From positions 82,121-146,120 of the forward strand of contig VCMS01000130.1 in NCBI GenBank assembly GCA_022539475.1: DNA of 64,000 bases, read 5' to 3'. The position numbers were made by a program, and so were the translations under genes. Within the stretch, counting starts at the first letter, position 1. Every line of letters starts with the position of its first letter. Positions 43,418 through 53,360 of the stretch are shown in pieces. Source of the DNA: Gracilaria domingensis. Taxonomy: Eukaryota; Rhodophyta; Florideophyceae; Gracilariales; Gracilariaceae. A model generated the notes under the pieces. That model saw only the letters and a program-made list of their open reading frames with translations. It was not told where the DNA came from and did no database searches.

Positions 43418-46400
43418 CTACGAGTCGTACGCGCCAGCCTTAAAAGCGCGCTCCGTGCGCCCCTGTTTCTTCCAAAACCTTCGGATAAAGTTCTCCGGAA
43501 TGTGCTCCCGTGGCTCCCACTGATCAAACTCCGGTAGATAGCCGTACCAACGGACCTTGTGGATGACATTACCGTCTTCATCGATACCAGCGGAGACAAT
43601 GTCGTCGACGACATACTCCTCAGGTGAGACCTCTTCTGGTAAATCCATCGTATCAAGCGGACCAAAGCCTGAAGAAGAAAGTGTTGCAACCTGTGCAGGG
43701 CGCGTATCCTCAACAGGTAGGCGAGAAACAAAAGGTTCAAATGTCTCCTCAGGAAGATCCATCTCATCCAAAGGAGCGAATCCGTTGGTGTCATCGCCCG
43801 CTGTGGAAGCTTCCGTACCCATGGTTGGATCAGCAGTGACAACCTTTAGCGTAGCCGTAGGAGGTGCAGGTGCACTCGACCGTTCGGAAAAGGGCGTTTC
43901 TATGGAAGGACCTTTAGTAGGCTCCCGGCTCGCGTCTGTTCCACTGAACGTCTGCTGTGTACCCGACGTAGGAGGGACAGTTACCATCGGGGCCGAAGAG
44001 ACGCGATCGATAGCGACTGTGTCTTGAACGCCGTCGCGCTCGATAGTAACCGTATCGGAAGTCGATCGCAGAACCTTGTAGGGTCCAGTGGAGCGTGGCA
44101 AGAGCTTCCGGGAGGCCAGCTCCATGTCATCCAATGGTTTCTCTGATGGTGCCCTATCCAAATATACCATCTCTCCAGTCTTGAAGGACGGCAAGGAGCG
44201 GACAGACTTATCGAAGTCCGCCTTGTACCGGAGCTGGGCTCGTGACAAGGTTACTTTAGCCGTGTGGAGAATATCGTCGATCTTCCGGCGTGCGTACCGT
44301 TTAGCCTGCATAGGAGTCATACCTTCAGTAATATCCTGGGGGAACCAAGATGTCTTAACATTCATTGCCAATGGTGACGGCTGTCGAGTCAGGGTGAGAT
44401 CAAAGGGGTTGGTACCAGTAGACTTATGCACCTGAGTGTTGTAGGCGTAGAACAATGGTTCCACATAGTGATCCCAATCCAATTGGTGCTCAGCCGTGTA
44501 GTGTACCAAGCGGGTAACGAGCGTCTTGTTAAACCGTTCGGCGTGACCATTGGTTTGCGGATGGTAAGCCGTCGTAGTGACATGCTTTATACCCAGCGTG
44601 GTACAGACGTGCGAGAAGAACTTGGACACAAACTGAATACCATTATCCGTCAGGAGATACAGAGGCAAACCGTAAGGATAAACCCAATGCGTAAGGAATG
44701 CCATCGCCACATCCGTTGCGGTAGTGTTCTTGAGCGGAATAGCCCTTGTGGTTTTGGAAAACCTGTCGGTGATAACCAAGATAAACTTGTTGTCCTGTAC
44801 TGACTTCGGGAGTGGCCCAAGAATATCCATCGCGATAAATTCCAATGGTCCGGCCGCTGGAAACAACTTGAGCTTAGCCTGATGGCGAGGTCGAGTTTCC
44901 CGAACCTTTGCGAAGGAAGCACAGGTCTTTGCTGTGTTCCAAAGGTCTTTGGCCATAAACTGGTAGTAGAAGTGCTTCCTAAGCGTTTGGTACATACGAG
45001 TACCTCCAGGATGACCAGCAAACCCTGGGTAGTGCGCGAAGTAGAGGAAACGTGGCTGCAGGGATTTGGTAATGACCTTCTGGATAGAACCATCCAGCGA
45101 GGACCTTCCGCAGAGTAATCCGAAGCGGTCCAAGTCAAACAGGCATCCCTTGGTCCCAACGAGGTGTGCCTTCCCTTGGCAGAATTCATCTGCCTTCTGA
45201 GCCTGTAGGAGATCTTCTAACGTGATGGGAAGTAGCTCTTTTTCCTCCGGCACAATTGCGTTAACCTCTAGGTCTAGTTCTTTATGCTGGCATTCATGTG
45301 GCCATTCCACCAAGTAAACCTCTCCATGGTCTGGCTCACGATCTGGAAATTGAATCTTAGCCACCAGGAAGTCATCCTCCGGATCCGTTTCGTACCCATC
45401 GAGGTTCGGCGTTGGTATTTCGTTCTCCAGGGGGGTATCGTCATCTCCATCGGTAAGTATTCGACTGAGGGCATCAGCAGATTGGTGCTTCACTCCAGGC
45501 CTGTAGGTTACATCGTATTCAAACTCGGAGAGCCTTAGCCTCCACCTCGCTAGCCTGCTGGATGCATCAGTCACGTTCAAGAGCCAGCGGAGGGAGTGGT
45601 GATCTGTCCTGATGGTAAATCGAACTCCCTCGAGGTAGGACCTCATGGTTTGCACTGCCCAAACGATGGCAAAACATTCCTTTTCGGTAGTGCTGTAGTT
45701 TCGTTTGGCACTATTCAGAGTCCTACTCCAGTAACGAATAGGTCGGTAGTCCTTTGGAGACTCCTGTTCCTGTAAAAGAACACATCCAATCTGTCCATCG
45801 GAATCGTCAGTGTCCAAAATGTATAGTTTATCCGGCTGTGGTAATGCCAGTACGGGAGGATTCAGTTGTTTATCCTTCAAGGTTTGAAATGATTCGTACT
45901 GTTCGTTCGTCAGGCAGTCAAATTCCGATGGCCCACCCTTATCAAGCATTTCGTTGAGAGGTGCCGCAATCTTCGAGAACCCTTGGACAAATATACGGTA
46001 GACGTTACAGAGCCCAAGGAAAGAGCGCAACTCTGTGTGGGTTCGAGGTGCTTTTGCCAGTCGGATTGCGTCCGTACTTCTCTTAGCAACCTGAAGCTTC
46101 CCAGGGTGAACCACATGGCCAAGGTAATCCACTGAGGCCTGGAAAAAGAAGCATTTTGGTAGCTTCAGATTTATTCCAGCCTCACGGAGAATCCTCAGAA
46201 TTGACCTCACATGGGTGAAATGTTCCCGAACGGCCTTCGAAAATATGATTACGTCATCCAGATAAACCAAGGCAAACTTCCACTTGACCCTAGATAGGAT
46301 TATATCAATTGCCCGTTGGAAAGTCGCCGGTGCGTTCATCAAAACAAATGGCATCCGTGTAAAACAGAATAGTCCTTCATGGGTTGTAAACGTCGTCAGG

Positions 46401-46783
46401 GACTTTGCGTCGTCGTCCAATGGTATCTTCCAATACCCCCAATTGGCATCCAGCAAGGTGAATAAGCTTGCTTCGCCTAAGGAATCGAGACAATCGTCCA
46501 TTCTGGGAATCGGATAGCTGTCCCGTTTGGTCATTGCGTTCAGCCTTCGGTAGTCAATGCAAAACCTTACGGACCCGTCCTTTTTCGCCACGAGAACGAA
46601 AGGACTTGCCCATTGGGATTCGTGTGGCGGGGCTGGCTCGATGACGCTAGCTTTGCGCATCTTCGCCAGTTGTTCCGCGACGATCTCGCGTCCCTTAACA
46701 CCTGTACGGTACGGGTGTTGGTACACCGGCTTGGCGTCATCCTTAAGGTCTATACGGTGCTTTGTGGCTCTTATTTCTCCCAA
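43418..46783 (-). CDS. pol: pol of element 3: RT-RNase H-integrase-chromodomain, open 1121-codon frame
   Basis: The frame begins just after an in-frame TAG at 46793-46795 that replaces the Trp found in element 1. RT has YLDDVIIFS; RNase H has DTDDSDG; integrase has its H-H-C zinc site with the last Cys changed to Phe (CASF where element 1 has CASC), then MDILGP, TDNGIQF and NGHAERFN as the D, D, E triad; the GPYKVLR segment follows, then a disordered linker and a chromodomain (EYVVDDIV ... VRWYGYLPEFDQWEPREH). It is the best preserved pol here. The zinc-site change and the lost link to protease argue against full activity. Confidence 0.92.
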   Translation of the reverse strand: MGEIRATKHRIDLKDDAKPVYQHPYRTGVKGREIVAEQLAKMRKASVIEPAPPHESQWASPFVLVAKKDGSVRFCIDYRRLNAMTKRDSYPIPRMDDCLDSLGEASLFTLLDANWGYWKIPLDDDAKSLTTFTTHEGLFCFTRMPFVLMNAPATFQRAIDIILSRVKWKFALVYLDDVIIFSKAVREHFTHVRSILRILREAGINLKLPKCFFFQASVDYLGHVVHPGKLQVAKRSTDAIRLAKAPRTHTELRSFLGLCNVYRIFVQGFSKIAAPLNEMLDKGGPSEFDCLTNEQYESFQTLKDKQLNPPVLALPQPDKLYILDTDDSDGQIGCVLLQEQESPKDYRPIRYWSRTLNSAKRNYSTTEKECFAIVWAVQTMRSYLEGVRFTIRTDHHSLRWLLNVTDASSRLARWRLRLSEFEYDVTYRPGVKHQSADALSRILTDGDDDTPLENEIPTPNLDGYETDPEDDFLVAKIQFPDREPDHGEVYLVEWPHECQHKELDLEVNAIVPEEKELLPITLEDLLQAQKADEFCQGKAHLVGTKGCLFDLDRFGLLCGRSSLDGSIQKVITKSLQPRFLYFAHYPGFAGHPGGTRMYQTLRKHFYYQFMAKDLWNTAKTCASFAKVRETRPRHQAKLKLFPAAGPLEFIAMDILGPLPKSVQDNKFILVITDRFSKTTRAIPLKNTTATDVAMAFLTHWVYPYGLPLYLLTDNGIQFVSKFFSHVCTTLGIKHVTTTAYHPQTNGHAERFNKTLVTRLVHYTAEHQLDWDHYVEPLFYAYNTQVHKSTGTNPFDLTLTRQPSPLAMNVKTSWFPQDITEGMTPMQAKRYARRKIDDILHTAKVTLSRAQLRYKADFDKSVRSLPSFKTGEMVYLDRAPSEKPLDDMELASRKLLPRSTGPYKVLRSTSDTVTIERDGVQDTVAIDRVSSAPMVTVPPTSGTQQTFSGTDASREPTKGPSIETPFSERSSAPAPPTATLKVVTADPTMGTEASTAGDDTNGFAPLDEMDLPEETFEPFVSRLPVEDTRPAQVATLSSSGFGPLDTMDLPEEVSPEEYVVDDIVSAGIDEDGNVIHKVRWYGYLPEFDQWEPREHIPENFIRRFWKKQGRTERAFKAGAYDS

Positions 46784-46792
46784 TTGGCCAGA

Positions 46793-47822
46793 CTACATGG
46801 ATTTAAATTCTCGGAGGAGCTCTATAACTTGTGGACGGTAGGATTCGAATTCCTCTTCTAGGTTTACCTCCCCCTCCCAAGTCTCGACGTCCTCGTCGTC
46901 ATTGGGGGTGAGTTCATCCCATGAAGTTTCCATCATGACCATTGGAGCTGGTAGTGCAATACAAATGACAGTACCCTTTGGTAAGCGCACCGGGCGGTCC
47001 CGGAAATTACTCATATTAACCAAAAAGGGAACCCTCCGTCTGCAGTCCATAATTCCATTGGCCATCAAGGAAAGGTGACGCTGAATCGTCTTCGGATGAT
47101 TCTGAAGCGTCACTAGACCAGCGGTTTCGCAGTGAGCCAGAGCGCAATCTGCGTCATGGGCGGTATTGTTATCGCCCGTGATAACCGAACCTTATTGGAA
47201 ACGGTATTCTTCGCCAACGGAGGGCGACGTGGGTTGGCGTCAGGACCAGATTTGGAACCGATAATCGCCACTGGACGGGTGCGGTAGAAAGAAACCTTCC
47301 GGAGCCTTGGGTAGATTACCTTCACGTACAGGTCGATGAAAGACGTCCCAATGAGACGTTCGGCACCTAAGGTAGGACAAACAAGGAACCTAGTGCGGAC
47401 TCGGAGGTCGCCAATCTGTAAGCAGAGAGGAATGATTCCTTTAATATCCATTGGTCGTTTCGATGCATCAGTTACCCTTGGAGTCTTTCTAACCTTCACC
47501 TCGTCCTCCCAGCCAGCCAGTAAAACCTTTGGATGGACCACGTTTGGACCTGCTTCAGTGTCCAGGACGCTAGTAACTACCCGTGACCTTGAGGCAGTTA
47601 AACCAATGGTGTGTCTTACTTTGTAATTCTCCTTCCGTAGGATACATATTGGAGAATCCGCTTCGCTGTCCAGTTCGTCACACCATTGTGCCAAACTTCT
47701 GTCTTCTTTTGGTGGCACTGACGGTTGAGTATCTGAAGGCTTCTGAAATTCCCTTGGACAAATTTCTTCACCTTCAGCGGTGAGGTTAGAATCCTGAGAG
47801 GGGCGGCGCGCCTCAAGCCGCT
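46793..47822 (-). pseudogene. pol: Protease and pre-RT part of element 3 pol, broken
   Basis: Two pieces: 47718-47113 with the protease and 47113-46793 leading to RT. A small deletion near 47135 shifts the frame between them, and TAG at 46793 ends the second. The protease active site reads LDTEAGPN instead of LDTGAGPN, so the essential Gly is Glu; the change is a single G-to-A. Confidence 0.88.
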
Positions 47823-47825
47823 CCT

Positions 47826-49998
47826 CTACGCGGTTTCCGACTGAGTTTTTCCACCAGTGGTGTACGCGTGACCACTGGCCTGCACTTCTTCTGGAACATC
47901 CGTCTGGTGTTCTGAGCTGGCATCATCCACTGGATTCGAAACTGCATTAATCGTTGGAGTCTTGGCCGGCGTTTCCAATGGTGTGGCGTACCTCGACGTG
48001 CCAGGGGACGACGTATACCGCGGAGCCTGACGGGTGAACATTACTTCGGATCGCCGTGCCTGGTAGTTCTCGTTCCTTAGGGCCATGAATTTGTCCTTCG
48101 TTTCCTTCGGTAAGAACTTCATGCAATTCCATGGAGTAACCGTTGAAAGGCAAATGTAGCAGGCCTGACGGGAGCGTTGGACGACATCCCTGCGTTGTTG
48201 GACCGGAGAATACTTCGGCGTAGACTGTTCAGAAGGAGTTGTTATTCTAGTCGACGGTATGGAGGGCGCACCTGAGGGAGCTGAACGAAAGGAAACCGCA
48301 AGAACGTTTCCGTCGTTCTCGTAGAAACCTGAGGCACTGCTTTCCGAACTCTTAACCATATCGGCCTGGGAGGTTTCCCGGACAGGTGTCGCTCTTCCTC
48401 TGGCGTCATTATCAGTTGACCGGCCGGAAGTTCTATAAGTTTTCCCGTAACCTTCGGCATAATTCACCAACTGTCTATAGGAGATATTAGGGTGGTCCAT
48501 ATGGTGATTTCGAACATGCGTCCTAATGGTCGGTAGGAATCCAGCTATGAAATGCTGCTTCAACCGGTTCTCGGAGAACACATTCCCACACCTATAGGCC
48601 TTTCTCGAAAGCTGGTCTGCGAAGTCCTTCTCGGATACGTCCGAACCTTGCCTGTAGGATACAACTTCCTGATGGGCGTCCATAATGACGTCATCCGTCG
48701 CGTAGGATTCCAAAAGGTAATGCACGACCTCGGGATAGGACCTGAGGAGCTCCCGATCAGTCGCGTCGACGGGGTTCGCAGTTCCAGAGATCTTGGAAAC
48801 GACATGGTCGTGCGCTTGCCCATGGAGGAAAAACTTAAAAAGATACAGAGCGGCGCCCTCGTGGACGCCGTTCTGATCACAGGCCGTGCGGAACCGACTG
48901 AGAAACCTAAGGATAGAAATGGTGTGGGATCCCGAAAACTTTTCCGTTATGGTTAGCTGCATCCGTTTGGCCCATCTGGCGACCTTTTTGGCCACCGAGC
49001 TGTAGTATCGCGCAGACCAGTCGGCCATGCGCTACGTGCGTAGTCCAATACCGTTTTGAAGAGTTCATTGGTTGTTTCCAACGGCTTGAGACGTCGAACC
49101 GCTGCCTCATCCGTTTCTGAGCCACTGGAACTTGACGAATCCGAATCGGACTCGCTACCGCTGGAGTTCCTCTGGGTTTTCCTCTGGTTCTTCGACTTCC
49201 TCCTTTTGCTACTTCTCTTCTTCATACGGTCAGAACTTCTAGCTTCCAATGGCGGCTCTTCATCTTCAGCCTCTAAACCAATGGTTGCTTGGGGGCCCTG
49301 GGCCCCGGTGTACCTCACGGGTGGTACGGCCATTAGGCCTTCTTGCCGAGGGACGTCTCTGCTGCCCCCTGGACGTGCGCCCGATTGGTCTACCTGTATT
49401 TTAACCCGGCGAGGGGCTGGCAAAGCAGCTGCTCTCGGTGGTTCGGAACGGGGTTGCCATACAGATACCAATGGATTACTTTGAATTCCACCCACGCAGG
49501 GCAGCGGGCATACCTGGCGAGTCACCTCACGGCGGATACCTAAAGCAAGCGAGTCCACGAAAGCGTCGGACTCGAGAACCTTTGGTAGGACACGTTCAGC
49601 CAGTTGGTCGGCGTGCTCAGCGAGAGCGACTCGGAGATCCATAAGGGTTTCGAGTCGAGCGTCGAGCATCTCTCGAACCCTAGGCCATAAGACATCGGCA
49701 AGTCCATCGGTAGTTACGGAACCAACGGTTTCCTGCGGTGCTGCCTGTGGTGTGTTGAGTTGCGAGTGGTACTCGTCAAGCCTTTCTCGGAGTCTTCCAG
49801 CCAAAGAGGCGTCACGATTAATCCTCTCGGGATTATCCACTGGTGTGAGGAGATTACCCTGTGGCTGCGAGCGGGTACTCCGACGGTCACTCACGTTGTC
49901 GCTGGAGGGTCCGGCGACATCAGCGAGCGGTGGAGGAGTTCCGATGGCTTGAGCGCGGGTGTATGAGGGTCTTCTTGAAGGGGTTGATTGTTATCCAT
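47826..49998 (-). pseudogene. gag: gag of element 3, two frameshifts
   Basis: ATG at 49998 (MDNNQP); a one-base deletion near 49958, shared with element 4, and an indel near 49015 break the frame. The rest matches element 1 gag closely, and shows the uninterrupted sequence at the place where element 1 carries its 454-bp insertion. CYIC...WNC replaces the already poor zinc motif. Confidence 0.9.
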
Positions 49999-50103
49999 GA
50001 TGGCGTTTGCTTGTGTCACCAGTCCGTCGGTAGTCCAGATCCAATGGTAGAATTCCGGTAGTTCGTCTTTCCTAGAGGTCGTTCTTCACTTCCGTGCGGA
50101 ATT

Positions 50104-50119
50104 CTAGGTCGGGAGACCA
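50104..50119 (-). other. Primer-binding site of element 3
   Basis: Complement reads TGGTCTCCCGACCTAG, identical to the site of element 1. Confidence 0.8.
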
Positions 50120-50123
50120 GAAA

Positions 50124-50589
50124 TGTAGTATAGTGGCACGGGTCACTAACCACGGGAGGAACGGTCCAAAAGATGAGGGGCCAACGGCGAGACCACTGGT
50201 AAAAATGTGCAATGGGCGGGCGCTATCGCTCGTGTCTACAGGAAACGGCGAGCGACGTAGCGATGGCTTGAAAACGTTAAGGTCTTTGGTACTTGCTAAC
50301 CTATGGGGTCAGATAGTTGCCAAGGGGTCTGTTAATTTACCAAGGGAGGGAGGCGCAGCTTGAGCAGCCTAAGTGTCGGCCGCGAGTCGCCTCGACCTCG
50401 GCCGTGGTGCACTGTAACGCAGTGCACCACGTGTACTACTTAATCTACCTATGGTACAAAAACTAGTAGTTAGAAATAAGCGAGCCGTTCGCGTCAACCA
50501 AACACCACGTGTCCGCCCTATTAGACACCACCAATTCGACCAGCAATGAGCAATACCTCGGGATCAATCCTAAGGCCCATAATACTACA
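50124..50589 (-). repeat. 5' LTR of element 3
   Basis: 466 bp; on the minus strand starts TGTAGTATTATG and ends ACTATACTACA. It contains a 12-bp perfect hairpin, CGTGGTGCACTG and its complement around TAACG (50403-50431). CCGGG follows at 50590. Confidence 0.93.
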
Positions 50590-51108
50590 CCGGGAACAAC
50601 CACAACAAAGAAGACCACCACCACAGAGAAGACGGAAAGACGAGGAACCAAGTAGAATGGACTTCAGGAGAGAGAATCACGCCCCCACACGTCTAACCCA
50701 ACGGTAGGGTAGTGCGGAAACTGTACCGAGTAACACAGAACGGGCCTAGACGAGGGGCTGTGCGAGTAGCAGTGAGCGTTGGACGTCGGTGAGACGAGGC
50801 CGCTAAGAAGGGAGAGTGAGAGAGGTTGTAGATTGGGAGGGGGAAGGTTGAGACGAGGAATAGAAGAAGGAAGAAGGGGTGAGGAGTGAAGGTGGGGGAG
50901 GTCGTCAAACGGGAAGTGGTCTGGCCGAGGTTGGGTTGGAGGCAACCGACCCAGCCTTTTTATAGTGTTTTCTATCCTACAATATGGGCTGGATATCGTT
51001 GTTTTGACTCCCTCCAACAAATATTCGTTGCGTGTACAACTACGGCCCTTCTAGAGCAAACCTATTTCGGGTGTACTTGGGGTAATACTCTTCATATAGA
51101 GTGATGCG
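50590..51108 (-). repeat. Repeat X, copy 2
   Basis: Near copy of 14104-14624, again next to the outer end of a family A LTR, with the same minus-strand TATA-like sequence (complement of CCTTTTTATA at about 50955). Confidence 0.75.
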
Positions 51109-51352
51109 TATTCCCTGTACAGGGTTGAAACGCGACAAAAGCGGTGAACGCTCCCAGGATTGAGTTTATTAAGGGATGCAGCGCGGATGGCCAAACCGTT
51201 GCAACGGGAAGTCCTTCCAATAAGGAGATATATAAAGCCCAAGGTGAGAAAGGCGAGAGCCGAGATCTTGACGTAGGGTCACCCCTGGTTCGGGAGCTTT
51301 ACTAGACGCGACGGTGGCGACGCAGACGCGCTAAGTTGTGCGCTCCCTAAAA

Positions 51353-51605
51353 GTAATGGACGTTTCAAGGCACGACGAAGAGATTTTCTCATGCTGGGTG
51401 GGATAGTGACGTAACGGAGACGGCTGTCCGCCATGGATGCGAGTGTCAGCTAATTGCGGCGGACAGTGGCATCTAGAGAGCAGCGAAGCACAAGCGCCGT
51501 GATTGACCATGGTAGTGCTGCTGATATTCTTCTAGGAGGAAAGTAAGAGCATTCCATTGACGCTGTACGCTTTCTAGCTTGTGCATCCCGATGTGTCGTC
51601 CGCGT
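51353..51605. repeat. ~250-bp direct repeat, copy 1
   Basis: Starts GTAATGGACGTTT and ends TGTGTCGTCCGC. A second copy lies at 52565-52815 with scattered differences. It could be the ends of a degraded mobile element about 1.46 kb long. Confidence 0.85.
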
Positions 51606-52564
51606 GTTTCATCTTCAACCGCTCCCACAATGAGACAACTTCTCTCACATCTAACGATTTCTTCTTACTCGCTAACAACTAACAACGATTTCTTCTTATT
51701 TCTTCTTAAGAACTTCGATTCCTATCCTTCTTCTGTGCATTTTTCGTTAGCTCATCGCCCAGATGCCGCTACACGTTTACTTTGCGCATGCAAAACTGCC
51801 GTGCAAACTCAAATTCCGCGGCCGACAACGAGCTCAAAAATCGCGCCCACATCACGCTCGGTGCTTGCTCTAACACCGCCGCGCTCACCACCTCCACTCC
51901 CACCTATCCGTTCGTGGCCACCGGCGACCCATCGTGACAGCGAGCGTGTTGCCTCCTCACTTATGACCGGCGACGCCACCGAATCAACCGTGCGCTCAAC
52001 GGGCGAGCTCATGTCGCGTCCCCAGTCGTAGAGCCACTGCTTTAACTGGAGCCGGTTCACCGATGCCGCTGACAGCGGCGGCACCAGAAACGGTTTCTTC
52101 TCATCAACCTTACATATTTCCTTTTCGTTCTCTTGCTTATGTCACAGCGATGCCAGGGAAACCTTTGTCGGCAGGATCCCATATTTTTTCTTCGTTGCAG
52201 CCTCTTGTTTTTCCCCCAAGGCGTTTTTGTTTTGGCGCAATGAAGTTTTAATGGTGGCGATCGCTACAATTTTCTCCTATATGGCTAAGGCGATAATATC
52301 GCACTGGACATCTGTAAGAATCTTGAAGAACGGCTTTCTCACGAGTGGCTGTTAGGATGGGGTTGCTGGTAGCAAAATGAGTAGCATTCAAATAATGCAT
52401 TTAACCAGATGAGGCTCTTGCCGTCTTGGCCCTTGCTGTCCAAGAGTCTATTCATGCCCACGAATAGAAGCCTTAGGCAGCGTTCTACTTCCAACAGTTC
52501 AATAAACGCTTGTTTATGGAGTTCTGAACCTCCTGTTCGGGCACCATGAATAGCTGAGCGACTG
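51606..52564. other. Sequence between the direct repeats, no clear gene
   Basis: A minus-strand frame (52339-52836) starts in copy 2 of the repeat and runs into this spacer; it shows no motif. A plus-strand frame at 51579-52031 is Ser/Thr/Pro-rich and unconvincing. Confidence 0.45.
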
Positions 52565-52815
52565 GTAATGGACGTTTTAAGGCACGAGGAAGAGGTTTTA
52601 TCATGCTGGGTGGAATGGTGACGTAACGGAGACGGCTGTCCGCCATGGATGCGAGTGTCTGCTGATTGCGGCAGACAGTGGCACCTAGGGAGCAGCGAAG
52701 CACACGCGCTGTGATTGACAATGCTAGTGCTGCTGAAATTCTTCTGGGAGGAAAGCAAGAGCATTTCATTGACGCTGTACGTTTTCCAGCTTGTGCATTC
52801 CGGTGTGTCGTCCGC
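52565..52815. repeat. ~250-bp direct repeat, copy 2
   Basis: Same orientation as copy 1. A small inverted repeat, GTCTGC with GCAGAC, lies near 52660-52679. Confidence 0.85.
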
Positions 52816-52999
52816 CAACTGCCTCAAAAGGGTCACCGCGTACGGTACGAACTAGCTTCATCTCTCCGGATCATTACGGCACTACTGACCTACACAACTG
52901 TTGCCATCGGGCTTATTTCTGTCTTCGAACTATTGTTTTACTTGTCTTTACCTGCCTACTACTGCTTACTTGTGTCAGGTATGTTTTCCGTCTCTGTAT

Positions 53000-53360
53000 A
53001 TAGTTATTGGCGTGTGGGCTTAATACACAACTCCCGTCTCCCGTCGGCGGGTCTGTAGCCGCTTGTCACACGCACCGCCAAAGGTTTCTCCTTGGTTTTC
53101 TCTTCTTTTTCCCCTTTCAACTAAGGCTTACACCACTCTACGGTAGATTTCCTCCTAACCATTCCGTCACCTTTCGCCGGACTCCCGGATTAGGCCCGTT
53201 CACCCTTCAACCTCCGCAGGTATCTTTCGTACCACGGGCGTTCTTACAACCGCAATGTCCGTGTTCGGAGGGCTCATCACTGAGTTTTTCTCGTCTAGAG
53301 GGCAAGGACTCGAACGCCTTGAGAGACGATCCCATCGCTGGGGTTTTGCTCTATGATAGC
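53000..53360 (+). repeat. LTR-like remnant with a TCGAAC hairpin
   Basis: CT-rich sequence leads to a hairpin CAAGG-ACTCGAACG-CCTTG (53303-53321), enclosed by TCGTCT (53291-53296) and AGACGA (53324-53329), then GGGGTTTTGCTCTATGA. Order and sequence resemble the last part of LTR families B, C and D. A TATA-like GTATATAGTTATTGG is near 52997. Ends cannot be defined. Confidence 0.5.

Larger units (their letters stand above)
28228..50589 (-). mobile_element. Element 3: family A Ty3/gypsy retrotransposon, interrupted by element 2
   Basis: On the minus strand: 5' LTR 50589-50124, primer site, gag, pol to 43418, an extra sense ORF, the break at 42022/29960 where element 2 inserted (CCAAT duplication), then 29959-29589 with a purine tract and the 3' LTR 29588-28228. 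Without insertions it is about 9.4 kb. pol is largely open; gag and the protease end are broken. No 5-bp duplication can be given because the 3' LTR continues into element 4. Confidence 0.92.
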
